This document shows positions 1 through 8,346 of a stretch of DNA of 64,000 bases, in pieces. A model generated the notes under the pieces. That model was not told the origin of the DNA. It saw nothing but the letters and a program-made list of their open reading frames with translations, and did no database searches. Every line of letters begins with the position of its first letter. Within the stretch, counting starts at the first letter, position 1. The position numbers and the translations under genes were made by a program. This stretch comes from Paraburkholderia hayleyella (GTDB lineage Bacteria > Pseudomonadota > Gammaproteobacteria > Burkholderiales > Burkholderiaceae), in contig NZ_QPES01000001.1 in the NCBI RefSeq assembly GCF_009455685.1, positions 248,001 through 312,000 on the forward strand. The letters run 5' to 3'.

Positions 1-2
1 CC

Positions 3-1154
3 AACCGCGCGAATCTGCGTCTCGCAGTCATCGTCCATGACCCGGCTGATCGAGCCCCCGGAGCAGCACTCGATGAAATGCCGGATGGCTGCCTTTGCTG
101 CACGTCACGCAATAACCTGGCCGACGATATTCGACGTTTACTCGCACAACAGCGCTTCGATGCCATCCTGATCGAAGCCGCAAGCGTCGACGAACCCCTG
201 GCAATAGCCGAAGTGCTCAGCGCGGACAATAACGATCCCCCCCTCGCTGATCTCATCCGGCTCGACACTATGGTGACGGTCGTTGACGCGTTGCGTTTTC
301 TGGATGATTACGCCTGCGCCGACACACTGGCGGAACACGGCCTTGCCCTCACCGGGGAAGACGATCGCACGCTGGTTGAATTGCTCATCGAACAGATTGA
401 GTTTTGCGACGTTCTGGTGATCAATAAAACGGATCAGGTAAGTGCTGAAGCGCTTGTGCAGTTGCAACATGTTCTCTCGCGGCTTAATCCACGTGCTGTG
501 CAAATTACCAGTCAATTTGGGGCGGTACCGCCCGATCAGGTCATCAATACAGAGCGCTTCGATTACGACGCAACGGCCGATGGCCCAGCCTGGGTTGCCG
601 TACAGAGTGGCCATGACGTTGCCATGGCAGACGAATTCAACGCCGATCATTTTGTTTACCGCGCTCGCCGGCCATTCCATCCGGAGCGGCTCTGGGCGTT
701 ATTACACGAGGAATGGACAGGCGTGCTGCGCAGCAAAGGGTTTTTCTGGCTGGCAACGCGTAATGACACAGCAGGTTCGCTGTCGCAAGCGGGTGGCGTA
801 TGCCGTCACGGCCCAGCGGGCATGTGGTGGGTGGTTCAGCCACGCAGCGAATGGCCGGACGACGACCCGGAACTCATGGCAGAAATCATGGCTGACTGGC
901 ATGGCGATCTGACCGATCACACGATTGGTGATCGCCGCCAGGCGCTAGTCATGACCGGTCTCGGTATTAATCGCGCGGCCTGGCAGGCCCGGCTCGATGC
1001 CTGTTTGCTCAGCGATGCCGAGTACGCCATGGGCTCCGACGCCTGGCAACAATGGACGGATCCCTTTCCAGCATGGGATTTCGCTTCCGAAGACGATCAC
1101 GATCACAGCCACCCCCATCACGGCCACGGCCACGATCATCACCACGATCACTAG
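3..1154 (+). CDS. CobW/COG0523 GTPase, 5' end missing
   Basis: This is the C-terminal part of a G3E-family GTPase of the CobW/COG0523 group, which includes zinc and cobalt metallochaperones. The open frame runs off the left edge, and the codons before the first ATG at 78 still read as family sequence, so the true start and the Walker A loop lie outside the window. Visible motifs are the metal-binding GCLCCT motif just after position 78 and the guanine-specificity NKTD at about 423-434. The last 20 or so residues are a His/Asp-rich tail, a common metal-binding extension in this group. A role in zinc allocation is inferred from the family; the metal cannot be read from the sequence. It is convergent with the HU gene. 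Confidence 0.9.
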   Translation, partial: NRANLRLAVIVHDPADRAPGAALDEMPDGCLCCTSRNNLADDIRRLLAQQRFDAILIEAASVDEPLAIAEVLSADNNDPPLADLIRLDTMVTVVDALRFLDDYACADTLAEHGLALTGEDDRTLVELLIEQIEFCDVLVINKTDQVSAEALVQLQHVLSRLNPRAVQITSQFGAVPPDQVINTERFDYDATADGPAWVAVQSGHDVAMADEFNADHFVYRARRPFHPERLWALLHEEWTGVLRSKGFFWLATRNDTAGSLSQAGGVCRHGPAGMWWVVQPRSEWPDDDPELMAEIMADWHGDLTDHTIGDRRQALVMTGLGINRAAWQARLDACLLSDAEYAMGSDAWQQWTDPFPAWDFASEDDHDHSHPHHGHGHDHHHDH

Positions 1155-1192
1155 CTCGTCCTCCGTGCACAGGCAAAACACAGACAAAAAAA

Positions 1193-1210
1193 ACCCGCCT
1201 TGTGGCGGGT
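1193..1210 (-). terminator. Rho-independent terminator of the HU gene
   Basis: A perfect 7-bp stem (ACCCGCC / GGCGGGT) with a four-base loop is followed on the minus strand by a run of T (A-tract 1186-1193 on the plus strand). It lies 25 bases past the HU stop. There is no T-run on the plus side, so it serves mainly the leftward HU transcript. Confidence 0.88.
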
Positions 1211-1234
1211 GTCAGCAATCGGGCACCGAAATGC

Positions 1235-1513
1235 TTAACGCTTGTTGACTGCGTCCTTGAACGCCTTGCCAGCCGTAAATTTCACAGTCTTGGCAGCTGG
1301 AATCTTGATGGATTCGCCAGTCTTCGGGTTACGGCCAGTGCGCGCTGCGCGCTTGCCTGAACCAAAGCTACCGAAGCCAATCAACTGGACCGCGTCACCC
1401 TTCGACACTGTCTTCTTGATCACTTCAAGCAACGTGTCCAATGTTTCGCCGGTTTGAGCTTTGCTGGCGCCAGTCTGAGCTGCAACGGCGTCGATCAGTT
1501 CCTGTTTGTTCAT
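1235..1513 (-). CDS. hup: HU-type histone-like DNA-binding protein
   Basis: This is a 92-residue nucleoid protein that forms dimers, binds DNA with little sequence specificity and bends it. It starts MNKQELIDAV and contains the family signature around GFGSFGSGKRAARTGRNP, with the DNA-binding arm ending near the C-terminus. The ATG at 1511-1513 was chosen because it gives the standard HU length and has an AAGGA ribosome site a few bases upstream; the open frame extends 44 codons further but those are not HU-like. It has its own terminator. Many proteobacteria have several HU or IHF copies, so which paralogue this is cannot be told here. Confidence 0.96.
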   Translation of the reverse strand: MNKQELIDAVAAQTGASKAQTGETLDTLLEVIKKTVSKGDAVQLIGFGSFGSGKRAARTGRNPKTGESIKIPAAKTVKFTAGKAFKDAVNKR

Positions 1514-1889
1514 AAGGTTCCTTTCTGGGTTTGAGTTGACACGGACAGCGCGAACGCGCCGATTATACGTGCGCAGACTACGCCGTCGAGCGCTAACGGT
1601 TCGGGACTCTCCCGGGCAACCGCGCTTAAACGCGTGGCGGAGCATACTGCAATATAACTGTGAGCGGCTCCGGCTTTACGGCGCTTGCTATGATAGCTCA
1701 GCGCAAACCTATACGAGATAAGGGTTTCGAAGAATTTTACGTTCCTGGCTGAAACTGTTTCTGAAAAACGCCATTTATCTCCTAAAACACCTCGAATATT
1801 CGCCTCAAGCCTTATATGGCCGGGGTTCACGTTGGTTTTTGCCAACGCTGGCGTGATCGAATTCGCATCAGGATACTTCCTCGCTGCCT
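1514..1889. promoter_or_regulatory. Divergent hup / mnmC intergenic region
   Basis: This 376-bp gap separates leftward hup from rightward mnmC. On the minus strand there is a perfect TATAAT at 1562-1567, with a TCGACG at 1584-1589 as a possible -35 (16-base spacer), placed about 50 bases before the hup start. No convincing promoter or strong ribosome site was found for mnmC, and no other gene is supported here. Confidence 0.5.
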
Positions 1890-3851
1890 ATGGCTGGACC
1901 ACAAACCGCTCCATTTTTAGACGGCAATGCCTTGCCCAAACGGTGGCAACACCGGCGCATCTTCACCATTGTCGAAAGCGATTTAGGCTCGAACCCCGAT
2001 ACCGTTTCGGGTGTAATGATGAATTTCCTTGCGACTTGGGCTGCCTGGCGGGCTGATCCTGCACGCTGCGAACGGTTGCATTTCGTTTCAACGCGCGCCC
2101 CGTTATCAGCACCAATAGATTCGCATCAGGTTTCGGATTCAGACACGGCGCTCGCCAATACCCATGCCCATGTCACCCTCGCCCGAACGTTAGCCGAGGC
2201 ATGGCCAATGCCCGTTCCTGGCATGCATCGGCTCGAATTCGAAGGCGGTCGTGTCACGTTGACACTAATTTTCAGCGGCCGTGATAACAGCAACACCAAC
2301 GCCGATTCATTGTCAGCACTGGTATTGCGAGCCGATGCGCTGTATCTGACCTTGCAAACCGCACCCACAGAATCGGCAAAGCAAGACCGGACAACATTCG
2401 CACTGTGCAAAACCCTGGGCCGCATCGCGGACGACAACGCTACTTTTGCAGCCCAGGTCAATGCCGCTCAGGCAACCGCGCTGCGTTCAGCGCTGGCACA
2501 AAGTGGTTTCGTCTGCGCTGATGCAAGTCCAGCCATGTCCGCCAATCAAACCACTCAAGCCCGGCTCATGCTAACCGGCCAGTTCATGCCACGCTGGCGT
2601 GTGCGGCGGCATGACCCGCTCACACCGCTCAATGTGTCCGAACGGCATGCCATCGTGATCGGTGCAGGGCTTGCAGGCTGCGCACTCATCGAACGGCTCG
2701 CCGCAAGAGGCTGGCGCATCACCTCGCTAGAGCGGCATGCTGAGGTCGCACAAGAGGCCTCGGGCAATCCAGCTGGTGTATTTCATCCGATGTTGTCGCG
2801 CGACGATAACGTCGCTGCCCGTCTTAGCCGGGCAGGATTTCTCTATGCGCGGCAACGCTGGGCAGCGCTCGTCTCATCGGGTCAGCCGTTAGTGCACGAT
2901 GCGGGCGGCTTACTGCAGCTCGCCGAAAACACCGATGAAGCCAATGCCATAGCTGAAATGCTTAAGACTCTGGGCTATCCAGCGGCTTATGCCAGCGCTA
3001 TGTCACGAAGCGAAGCACAATGCCTGGCAGGCTTGCCTGTCATGCAAGGAGGCTGTTTTTTTCGGCATGGAGGCTGGATTGATCCCACGTCCCTTTGTTC
3101 AGCGCAATATGCCACTGCCGGAACACAGCTTGAACGGCATTTAGGCGTTGATGTCAGCCGTATCGCCCCTGAGGGCGATCAATGGCAGGTGTTTGATGCT
3201 TCAGGAAACATCGTGGCTCGCGCGCCGGTGGTGATTGTCGCCAACGCACACGATGCAGCCCGGATCGCCGGACTACGTTATGCACCCACCCAAAGCGTGC
3301 GCGGACAATTAACGCTACTACCCGCTAGCATCGCACCAGATACCTTGCCACACCTGCGCATCCCGGTGATCGGCAACGGCTATGCGGTGCCCCTCGCTCA
3401 TGGCGTCACATTGACCGGTGCGACCTACGATATCGATGATTTCGATTCGGCACTTCGGCCCGATAGCCAGCACGAAAATCTCACCCGCCTCTCACGGCTG
3501 CTGCCCAGCCTGACTTTACCGGCTTGCTTACCTGAAATCGGAGGGCGCGTCGCGTTTCGCTGCGTCACCAGCGACCGGCTGCCCCTATGCGGCAATCTCG
3601 CCGATGAAACCTTGGCGCTCGCACACGCGTCGCAACTGAACGGCGCGCATCTGGCGGATTTGCCGCGTGCCAGAGGTTTATATGGCGCATTTGCGTTTGG
3701 CTCGCGCGGCCTGATCTGGGCCGCGCTGGCCGCCGAGCTCATCGCAGCGCAAATCGAAGGTGAACCACTCCCGGTCGAGCGGGAACTCGCCGATGCCATT
3801 GATCCGGCACGTTTTCTTTTACGGGCGCTTCGTCAGGGAAAGGTCCCATAA
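1890..3851 (+). CDS. mnmC: MnmC tRNA wobble-uridine enzyme, degenerate MTase half
   Basis: MnmC finishes the mnm5s2U34 modification of tRNA. In the usual bifunctional enzyme a C-terminal FAD domain removes the carboxymethyl group and an N-terminal domain then methylates. Here the FAD part looks intact: the dinucleotide motif VIGAGLAGCALIE lies near residue 254, followed by ASGNPAGVFHPM, and family sequence continues to the C-terminus. The N-terminal part starts in family style (NALPKRWQHRRIF, NFLATWAAW). However, the glycine-rich SAM loop is replaced by unrelated residues, and the DGFAPAKNP-type catalytic segment is not recognisable at about residues 150-162. The 653 residues are in one open frame. 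The FAD activity is likely kept; methyltransferase activity is doubtful. The left flank of a probable origin follows directly. Confidence 0.88.
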   Translation: MAGPQTAPFLDGNALPKRWQHRRIFTIVESDLGSNPDTVSGVMMNFLATWAAWRADPARCERLHFVSTRAPLSAPIDSHQVSDSDTALANTHAHVTLARTLAEAWPMPVPGMHRLEFEGGRVTLTLIFSGRDNSNTNADSLSALVLRADALYLTLQTAPTESAKQDRTTFALCKTLGRIADDNATFAAQVNAAQATALRSALAQSGFVCADASPAMSANQTTQARLMLTGQFMPRWRVRRHDPLTPLNVSERHAIVIGAGLAGCALIERLAARGWRITSLERHAEVAQEASGNPAGVFHPMLSRDDNVAARLSRAGFLYARQRWAALVSSGQPLVHDAGGLLQLAENTDEANAIAEMLKTLGYPAAYASAMSRSEAQCLAGLPVMQGGCFFRHGGWIDPTSLCSAQYATAGTQLERHLGVDVSRIAPEGDQWQVFDASGNIVARAPVVIVANAHDAARIAGLRYAPTQSVRGQLTLLPASIAPDTLPHLRIPVIGNGYAVPLAHGVTLTGATYDIDDFDSALRPDSQHENLTRLSRLLPSLTLPACLPEIGGRVAFRCVTSDRLPLCGNLADETLALAHASQLNGAHLADLPRARGLYGAFAFGSRGLIWAALAAELIAAQIEGEPLPVERELADAIDPARFLLRALRQGKVP

Positions 3852-4633
3852 AGTTACCCACAGCAGACTGGGGATAACCCGCAGAACAAATAGAAAAATT
3901 CGTGTGGACTCGATGTGGATGTAAACGGGATAACTTTCGTTTCCGTTCAGTCACGCCAAAGTTACCCCACGAAACCCGCGCTAACCGGCTCCTCCGCTCA
4001 CTGGGTTATGGATCACACAACTTATTGATTTTAAATAAAAAATAAAGGTTATCCACAGAAATGAAGCGCCTTTGTTAACTATTACTACGTATACATATGG
4101 GTAAACAAGTAAACCTAAAAACCAGAGGTTGAACGAAGCCTTGTTTGCAAAAAAATGCTTGAAAATTACCGATGGCTTGCAAAAATGTGATCCCTCAAGT
4201 AGCAGGTTTCCCCCCAGTTGATTTCAAAAACGGCTTCTTTTTCCTGTTAGAAGCAAGATTCTTTCAATTTCTACCGATTTATCAGCAAATTTGAGTGTTT
4301 TTTGTCAATTATGAAAAAGCTATGGCAAAATAGCTTCATCTCTGATGCCATCCCACCGCCTGATGGGCAGTCGCATCAGTGCAAACCACGGTCACTTTCC
4401 CTGAATCGACTCCGGTCACCGGAAACATTTATTTCCGTGCTGGGCATGGCTAGCTTCATGTCCGATTTCACCGAGTCCAGTTTTCCGCCTGTCACCGGAC
4501 ACCGTTAAGCTGTTTCACTGACGCTATGAACGTGAAAGCAGCCGTCCAGGTGAATATGGCTCGCCTTCATCCGCCACTGGCTTTTTAGCCAGTTCGTGCC
4601 TTTTGCCATTGCCGCAAAGGAGAAGCGATCACG
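3852..4633. other. Candidate chromosome origin, DnaA-box cluster 1
   Basis: A 782-bp gene-free region. It contains a perfect DnaA box TTATCCACA at 4049-4057 and one-mismatch boxes at 3854-3862 (TTACCCACA) and 3869-3877 (reverse strand, TTATCCCCA). Weaker look-alikes occur at 3914-3922 and around 3926-3933 and 3961-3970. Directly left of the perfect box is an AT-rich stretch (4021-4048, 4 G/C in 28 bases) that could be an unwinding element. Hand counts on plus-strand genes either side show C above G before (mnmC) and G above C after (antiporter), as expected where replication direction changes. A weak 68-codon frame at 4302-4508 is not supported. Assignment as oriC is an inference. Confidence 0.65.
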
Positions 4634-5836
4634 ATGCAATCAGCGTTCTCATTTTTTCCTGCCTGGCCACTCACGCCTGATGTGATTTTCTGGGCAGGTC
4701 TCGCACTCCTTGCAGCAGGCTTATGTGGTGAGCTATGCCACCGCGCCTGGCGCTTGCCACGCATCACGGGCTATGCGGTTATCGGGCTGGTTGCCGGATC
4801 GGCAGGGTTGGGCGTGATCAATGCCGATTCCGCCTCTGCTGCACGGCTTCTTTTGGACGTCGCGCTGGGTTTGTTGCTGTTTGAACTGGGTAGCCGTCTG
4901 GATTTGCTCTGGATTCGCCGCAATCCATGGCTAATCCTGTCAAGTCTTGCCGAAGCTACGCTCACATTTGCGTTCGTCTTGCCGGTTTTGCTGTTTCTGC
5001 ATGTGTCGCCCATGGTCGCGCTCGTGTTGTCGGCCATCGCCATGGCGACGTCACCTGCGATGGTGATTCAACTGCGCTCGGAGTTGCGTGCGGAAGGCCA
5101 GGTCACGCAACGCCTGATGACGCTAACTGCGTTGAACAGCATGTATGCCGTGGTCATCGAGAAGCTGGTTTCTGGCTGGTTGCATCAGGAGACCTACGGC
5201 AATGTGCTGGCGACCATCCTGCAGCCGGTTTATCTGCTGGCAGGGTCGCTGGTCGTGGCCTATGGTCTCGCGCGCGCCTGCAACCTGTTCTATCGCCGCA
5301 TGAACATGCAAAACGAGCATTCGTTCGTTGCGTTGTTTGGGCTGGTTTTGCTGGCGATTGCGATTGCGCATTTATTCAAGCTCTCGACCATTCTGAGCCT
5401 GCTCGCGGCTGGCATCATCGTGAAGAATCTTGAACCGCGTCCACAGCTCTGGCCACAGCATTTCGGCACGGCGGGCTGGCTACTGACCGTGATTCTGTTT
5501 GTGTTGACACTGACGACGTTCGAATGGAAATACATCGCGCTGGGCGGTATCGCTGCGCTGGGATTAATTGCCGCGCGGCTACTGGCCAAGCTGGTGGGTG
5601 TGCTGATATTCGCCAAACCAAGTGGTTTGCACTGGAAACAGGGAGTGGCGCTTGGCTTATCGCTATCGCCGATGTCTGCTCTCGCTTATTTGCTGGTTGA
5701 CGATACCTATACGCTTTATCCGGAATTTGATCCTACTTTGCGAGCTATTGCCATGTGCGCGATTGTCCTGCTGCAAATTTTTAGCCCATGGCTGGTTTAT
5801 CGCAGCCTGGCATTAGTGGGTGAACGGCGTGAATAA
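4634..5836 (+). CDS. Kef/CPA2-type cation:proton antiporter, membrane domain
   Basis: A 400-residue, almost wholly hydrophobic protein with about twelve predicted membrane helices. It resembles the membrane domain of the Kef/CPA2 monovalent cation:proton antiporters, for example the GYAVIGLVAGSAG segment near residue 45 and LLLFELGSRLDL near residue 79. It lacks the cytosolic nucleotide-binding (TrkA-N) domain of KefB/KefC, so it is a short form. The ATG at 4634 has an AAAGGAG site about 11 bases upstream. The ion transported (K+ or Na+) cannot be told. It lies alone between the two DnaA-box regions and is probably transcribed separately from the next gene. Confidence 0.85.
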   Translation: MQSAFSFFPAWPLTPDVIFWAGLALLAAGLCGELCHRAWRLPRITGYAVIGLVAGSAGLGVINADSASAARLLLDVALGLLLFELGSRLDLLWIRRNPWLILSSLAEATLTFAFVLPVLLFLHVSPMVALVLSAIAMATSPAMVIQLRSELRAEGQVTQRLMTLTALNSMYAVVIEKLVSGWLHQETYGNVLATILQPVYLLAGSLVVAYGLARACNLFYRRMNMQNEHSFVALFGLVLLAIAIAHLFKLSTILSLLAAGIIVKNLEPRPQLWPQHFGTAGWLLTVILFVLTLTTFEWKYIALGGIAALGLIAARLLAKLVGVLIFAKPSGLHWKQGVALGLSLSPMSALAYLLVDDTYTLYPEFDPTLRAIAMCAIVLLQIFSPWLVYRSLALVGERRE

Positions 5837-5898
5837 CAATTAACGCGATATTGACGCATGTCATCTGATTTGAGCCAAATTGACTAAAAAGGGGCGCT

Positions 5899-7017
5899 AT
5901 GTCACTCGAACCCTTCATTGATTCGAAACCATTTACATTTGGTATTGAACTTGAGATGCAAATCGTGAATACCCACGATTACGATCTGACTAAAGCCGCG
6001 TCTGATCTATTGCGGCTGGTCAAGGATGAAACGATTCCCGGCAATATCACACCGGAAATCACCGAAAGCATGATTGAGCTGTCTACGGGCATTTGCACTT
6101 CGCATGAGCAGGCGGTGGAGGATCTGCGCAGGATCCGCGACACACTGGTTGCCGCGGCTGACCGGCTGAATGTTGGCCTGTGCGGCGGGGGCACGCATGC
6201 GTTCCAGCAATGGAGCGAGCGGCAGATTGTCGATACACCCCGTTTCCAGTACTTGTCCGAGCTTTACGGATATCTGGCGAAACAGTTCACAGTATTTGGT
6301 CAGCACGTGCATATTGGCTGTCCAGATTCGAATAGTGCGTTGTATTTGCTGCATTCGATGTCCCGTTTTATTCCACATTTCATCGCTTTATCAGCTTCTT
6401 CGCCATTTGTTCAAGGTGTGGATACGGGATTTCATTCGGCCCGGCTGAATTCAGTATTTGCTTTTCCCTTGTCAGGCCGCGCGCCATTTGTACTGACCTG
6501 GGACAGTTTTGAAGAATATTTTTCAAAAATGGTCAATACCGGAGTGGTGAATAGCATGAAGGATTTTTACTGGGATATTCGTCCTAAACCCGGGTTTGGC
6601 ACGATCGAAATTCGCGTGATGGATACACCGCTGTCTGTTGAACGGGCGGCTGCTATAGCCTGCTACATTCAGACGCTGGCGTGCCATTTATTGCTGAACA
6701 AGCCATTTATGCCGCATGAAGACGATTATCTGGTTTACACCTTCAACCGTTTCGAAGCGTGCCGTTTCGGTCTGGCGGGTACGTGCATCAATCCTCAGAC
6801 GGGCGAACGAAAAACGATTTCCGAAGACATTCTGGAAACGCTCGATCTAATCGAGCCACATGCGCAAACATTGGGTTCGGGCAAGGCGTTGGCTGAAATT
6901 GGTGCGATCGCACGGAGTCAAGTCAACGATTCGACCTGGTTACGGGATGGGTTCGCCCGTGAGAAATCACTCCATGAAACAACCCGGCAACAATGCTTGC
7001 GCTGGCGGGGACAGTAG
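5899..7017 (+). CDS. ybdK: YbdK-type carboxylate-amine ligase
   Basis: A 372-residue member of the glutamate-cysteine ligase 2 family (YbdK group), ATP-dependent enzymes that join a carboxylate to an amine; E. coli YbdK has weak glutamate-cysteine ligase activity. Family features visible are the N-terminal TFGIELEMQIV, GNITPEITESMIEL near residue 50, GGGTHAFQQW near 95, FGQHVHIGCP near 134 and GFGTIEIRVMDTPLS near 232. Length is normal. An AAAAGGGG site precedes the ATG. The physiological substrate is unknown for most members. The next 568 bases are gene-free and carry DnaA boxes. Confidence 0.92.
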   Translation: MSLEPFIDSKPFTFGIELEMQIVNTHDYDLTKAASDLLRLVKDETIPGNITPEITESMIELSTGICTSHEQAVEDLRRIRDTLVAAADRLNVGLCGGGTHAFQQWSERQIVDTPRFQYLSELYGYLAKQFTVFGQHVHIGCPDSNSALYLLHSMSRFIPHFIALSASSPFVQGVDTGFHSARLNSVFAFPLSGRAPFVLTWDSFEEYFSKMVNTGVVNSMKDFYWDIRPKPGFGTIEIRVMDTPLSVERAAAIACYIQTLACHLLLNKPFMPHEDDYLVYTFNRFEACRFGLAGTCINPQTGERKTISEDILETLDLIEPHAQTLGSGKALAEIGAIARSQVNDSTWLRDGFAREKSLHETTRQQCLRWRGQ

Positions 7018-7585
7018 TTGTTTTCCGCCTGTTTTTTCTTATCTGGTGTTTTCTAACGACATCGGACATTAGCTTTTCCAGATTTTCTGTATACAAACAT
7101 AGTAATAGTTAACAAGCTCTGGTCTTGCTTGTGGACAACTGAATAATGCCATGGTAAGTCAATGATTTAGCGAACGGACAAGCGTATGGATAAAGCGCTG
7201 ACGGGATGCTGGAGCTGCGGATAACTTTGCGGGCATGGCATGCAAAACCCCTCTTGTTCAGAATCCGTACACTGTCTTTCAGGCAGGTTATCCCATTGTT
7301 ATCCACAGCTTGCGCTGGATAACTTAGCTGTGCGATTCTCAGCTCTCGCATAGAATATCGTCCGGGCCGTGTTACGCGATGGCAATTACACATTGCAGTA
7401 ACCGCCAAGGATGGACTGGAGAGGGGGTACCGACATGCCGGCACAGGCATGCGTAGCAGTTATTTTTGAGATGGTTAGTCGGCCCGTTGGTGTTTTAACG
7501 GGGCTGTCCCACACAGATCGACCGCGCAATCTGCATCGGAAGACTGAAAACGCAGCAACATGCTGCCAATAACCCACGAAAAATC
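7018..7585. other. Candidate origin region, DnaA-box cluster 2
   Basis: A gene-free stretch with a second, denser set of DnaA-box-like sites. There is one perfect TTATCCACA at 7299-7307. One-mismatch sites lie at 7130-7138, 7185-7193 and 7216-7224, all on the reverse strand (TTGTCCACA, TTATCCATA, TTATCCGCA). Weaker ones lie at 7288-7296 and 7314-7322. All fall within about 190 bases, in both orientations. Together with the 3.85-4.06 kb cluster this could be the second half of a bipartite origin or a DnaA-titrating region. No promoter for the following MarR gene stands out. Confidence 0.55.
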
Positions 7586-8230
7586 ATGAGCGACGGTGTA
7601 TATGGTGATAAGGCTAGCGGGCGGGTGACCCATAGCCTCTTGCGATTAAGTACGGCCATGCGGAGTCAGGCATGGGAATGGGCGGAGGGTGCGAGCCTGA
7701 CGCCGACCCAGGGCGAGATTCTTGTGCTTCTGATGCAGCGCAAGAGCCCAATGCGTCTCGGAGAAATTGCGCGTGAAACCGCGTTGACCGCCGCCACGAC
7801 GAGCGATGCGGTGACTACCCTGGAAGGCAAAGGGCTGGTCGAAAAACGTCGTGCGCTGGATGACGGCCGGGCGTTAGCGGTACGGTTGACGGCACGCGGT
7901 AAAACGGCGGCTAAACGCGCTGCGCAATGGCCGGATTTTCTGGCAAAGGCAGTGGGGACGTTGCAGGAAAAAGAGCAGTCGCTACTTTATCGCACGCTGC
8001 TCAAAACGATCCGCCAGCTTGAAGTGCAAGATGTCATGCCACTCCACCGGATGTGCCTGAGTTGCACCTATTTCGAGCCAGGCAAAAGCGTGAAGAATGC
8101 CTCGCATCACTGTGCCGCGCTTGACACGGCCATGGCGGACAGTGATTTGCGTCTGGATTGCGCTCTCCACGTTACGGCTGATATCGCCACGCAGAAAAAG
8201 ACGTGGAAGATATTCGCGCAGCAAGGTTGA
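7586..8230 (+). CDS. MarR-family regulator with cysteine-rich tail
   Basis: A 214-residue winged-helix regulator. Residues about 10-150 are a MarR domain: LGEIARETALTAATTSDAVT is the recognition-helix region, followed by a wing with KRRALDDGRALAV. After it comes an extra tail with cysteines arranged CLSC, then HHC and LDC, near residues 155-195. I recall a MarR subgroup with this kind of tail; a metal- or redox-sensing role is an inference from the cysteine spacing. It is followed after about 115 bases by the amidotransferase gene on the same strand, a possible target or operon partner. Its ligand and targets are unknown. Confidence 0.88.
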   Translation: MSDGVYGDKASGRVTHSLLRLSTAMRSQAWEWAEGASLTPTQGEILVLLMQRKSPMRLGEIARETALTAATTSDAVTTLEGKGLVEKRRALDDGRALAVRLTARGKTAAKRAAQWPDFLAKAVGTLQEKEQSLLYRTLLKTIRQLEVQDVMPLHRMCLSCTYFEPGKSVKNASHHCAALDTAMADSDLRLDCALHVTADIATQKKTWKIFAQQG

Positions 8231-8346
8231 CTCCGCTAAACTGCCGGACCGGTCCCGGATAGCCGAGTGTGCTACATCCGGGGTTTGTCTTGCTGCGATG
8301 CTTCAGGCGGCGTATTTCTAGTCAACCTCAATAGTGGGAACTGCTG

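Noticed and set aside
4411..4506. Repeated TCACCGG words in the origin gap
   Set aside because: Only two or three imperfect copies with irregular spacing; not enough for an iteron or CRISPR claim.
4302..4508. 68-codon frame in the first origin-candidate region
   Set aside because: Starts with TTG, has no ribosome site, and the peptide is low in conserved features; the region has DnaA boxes and AT-rich DNA instead.
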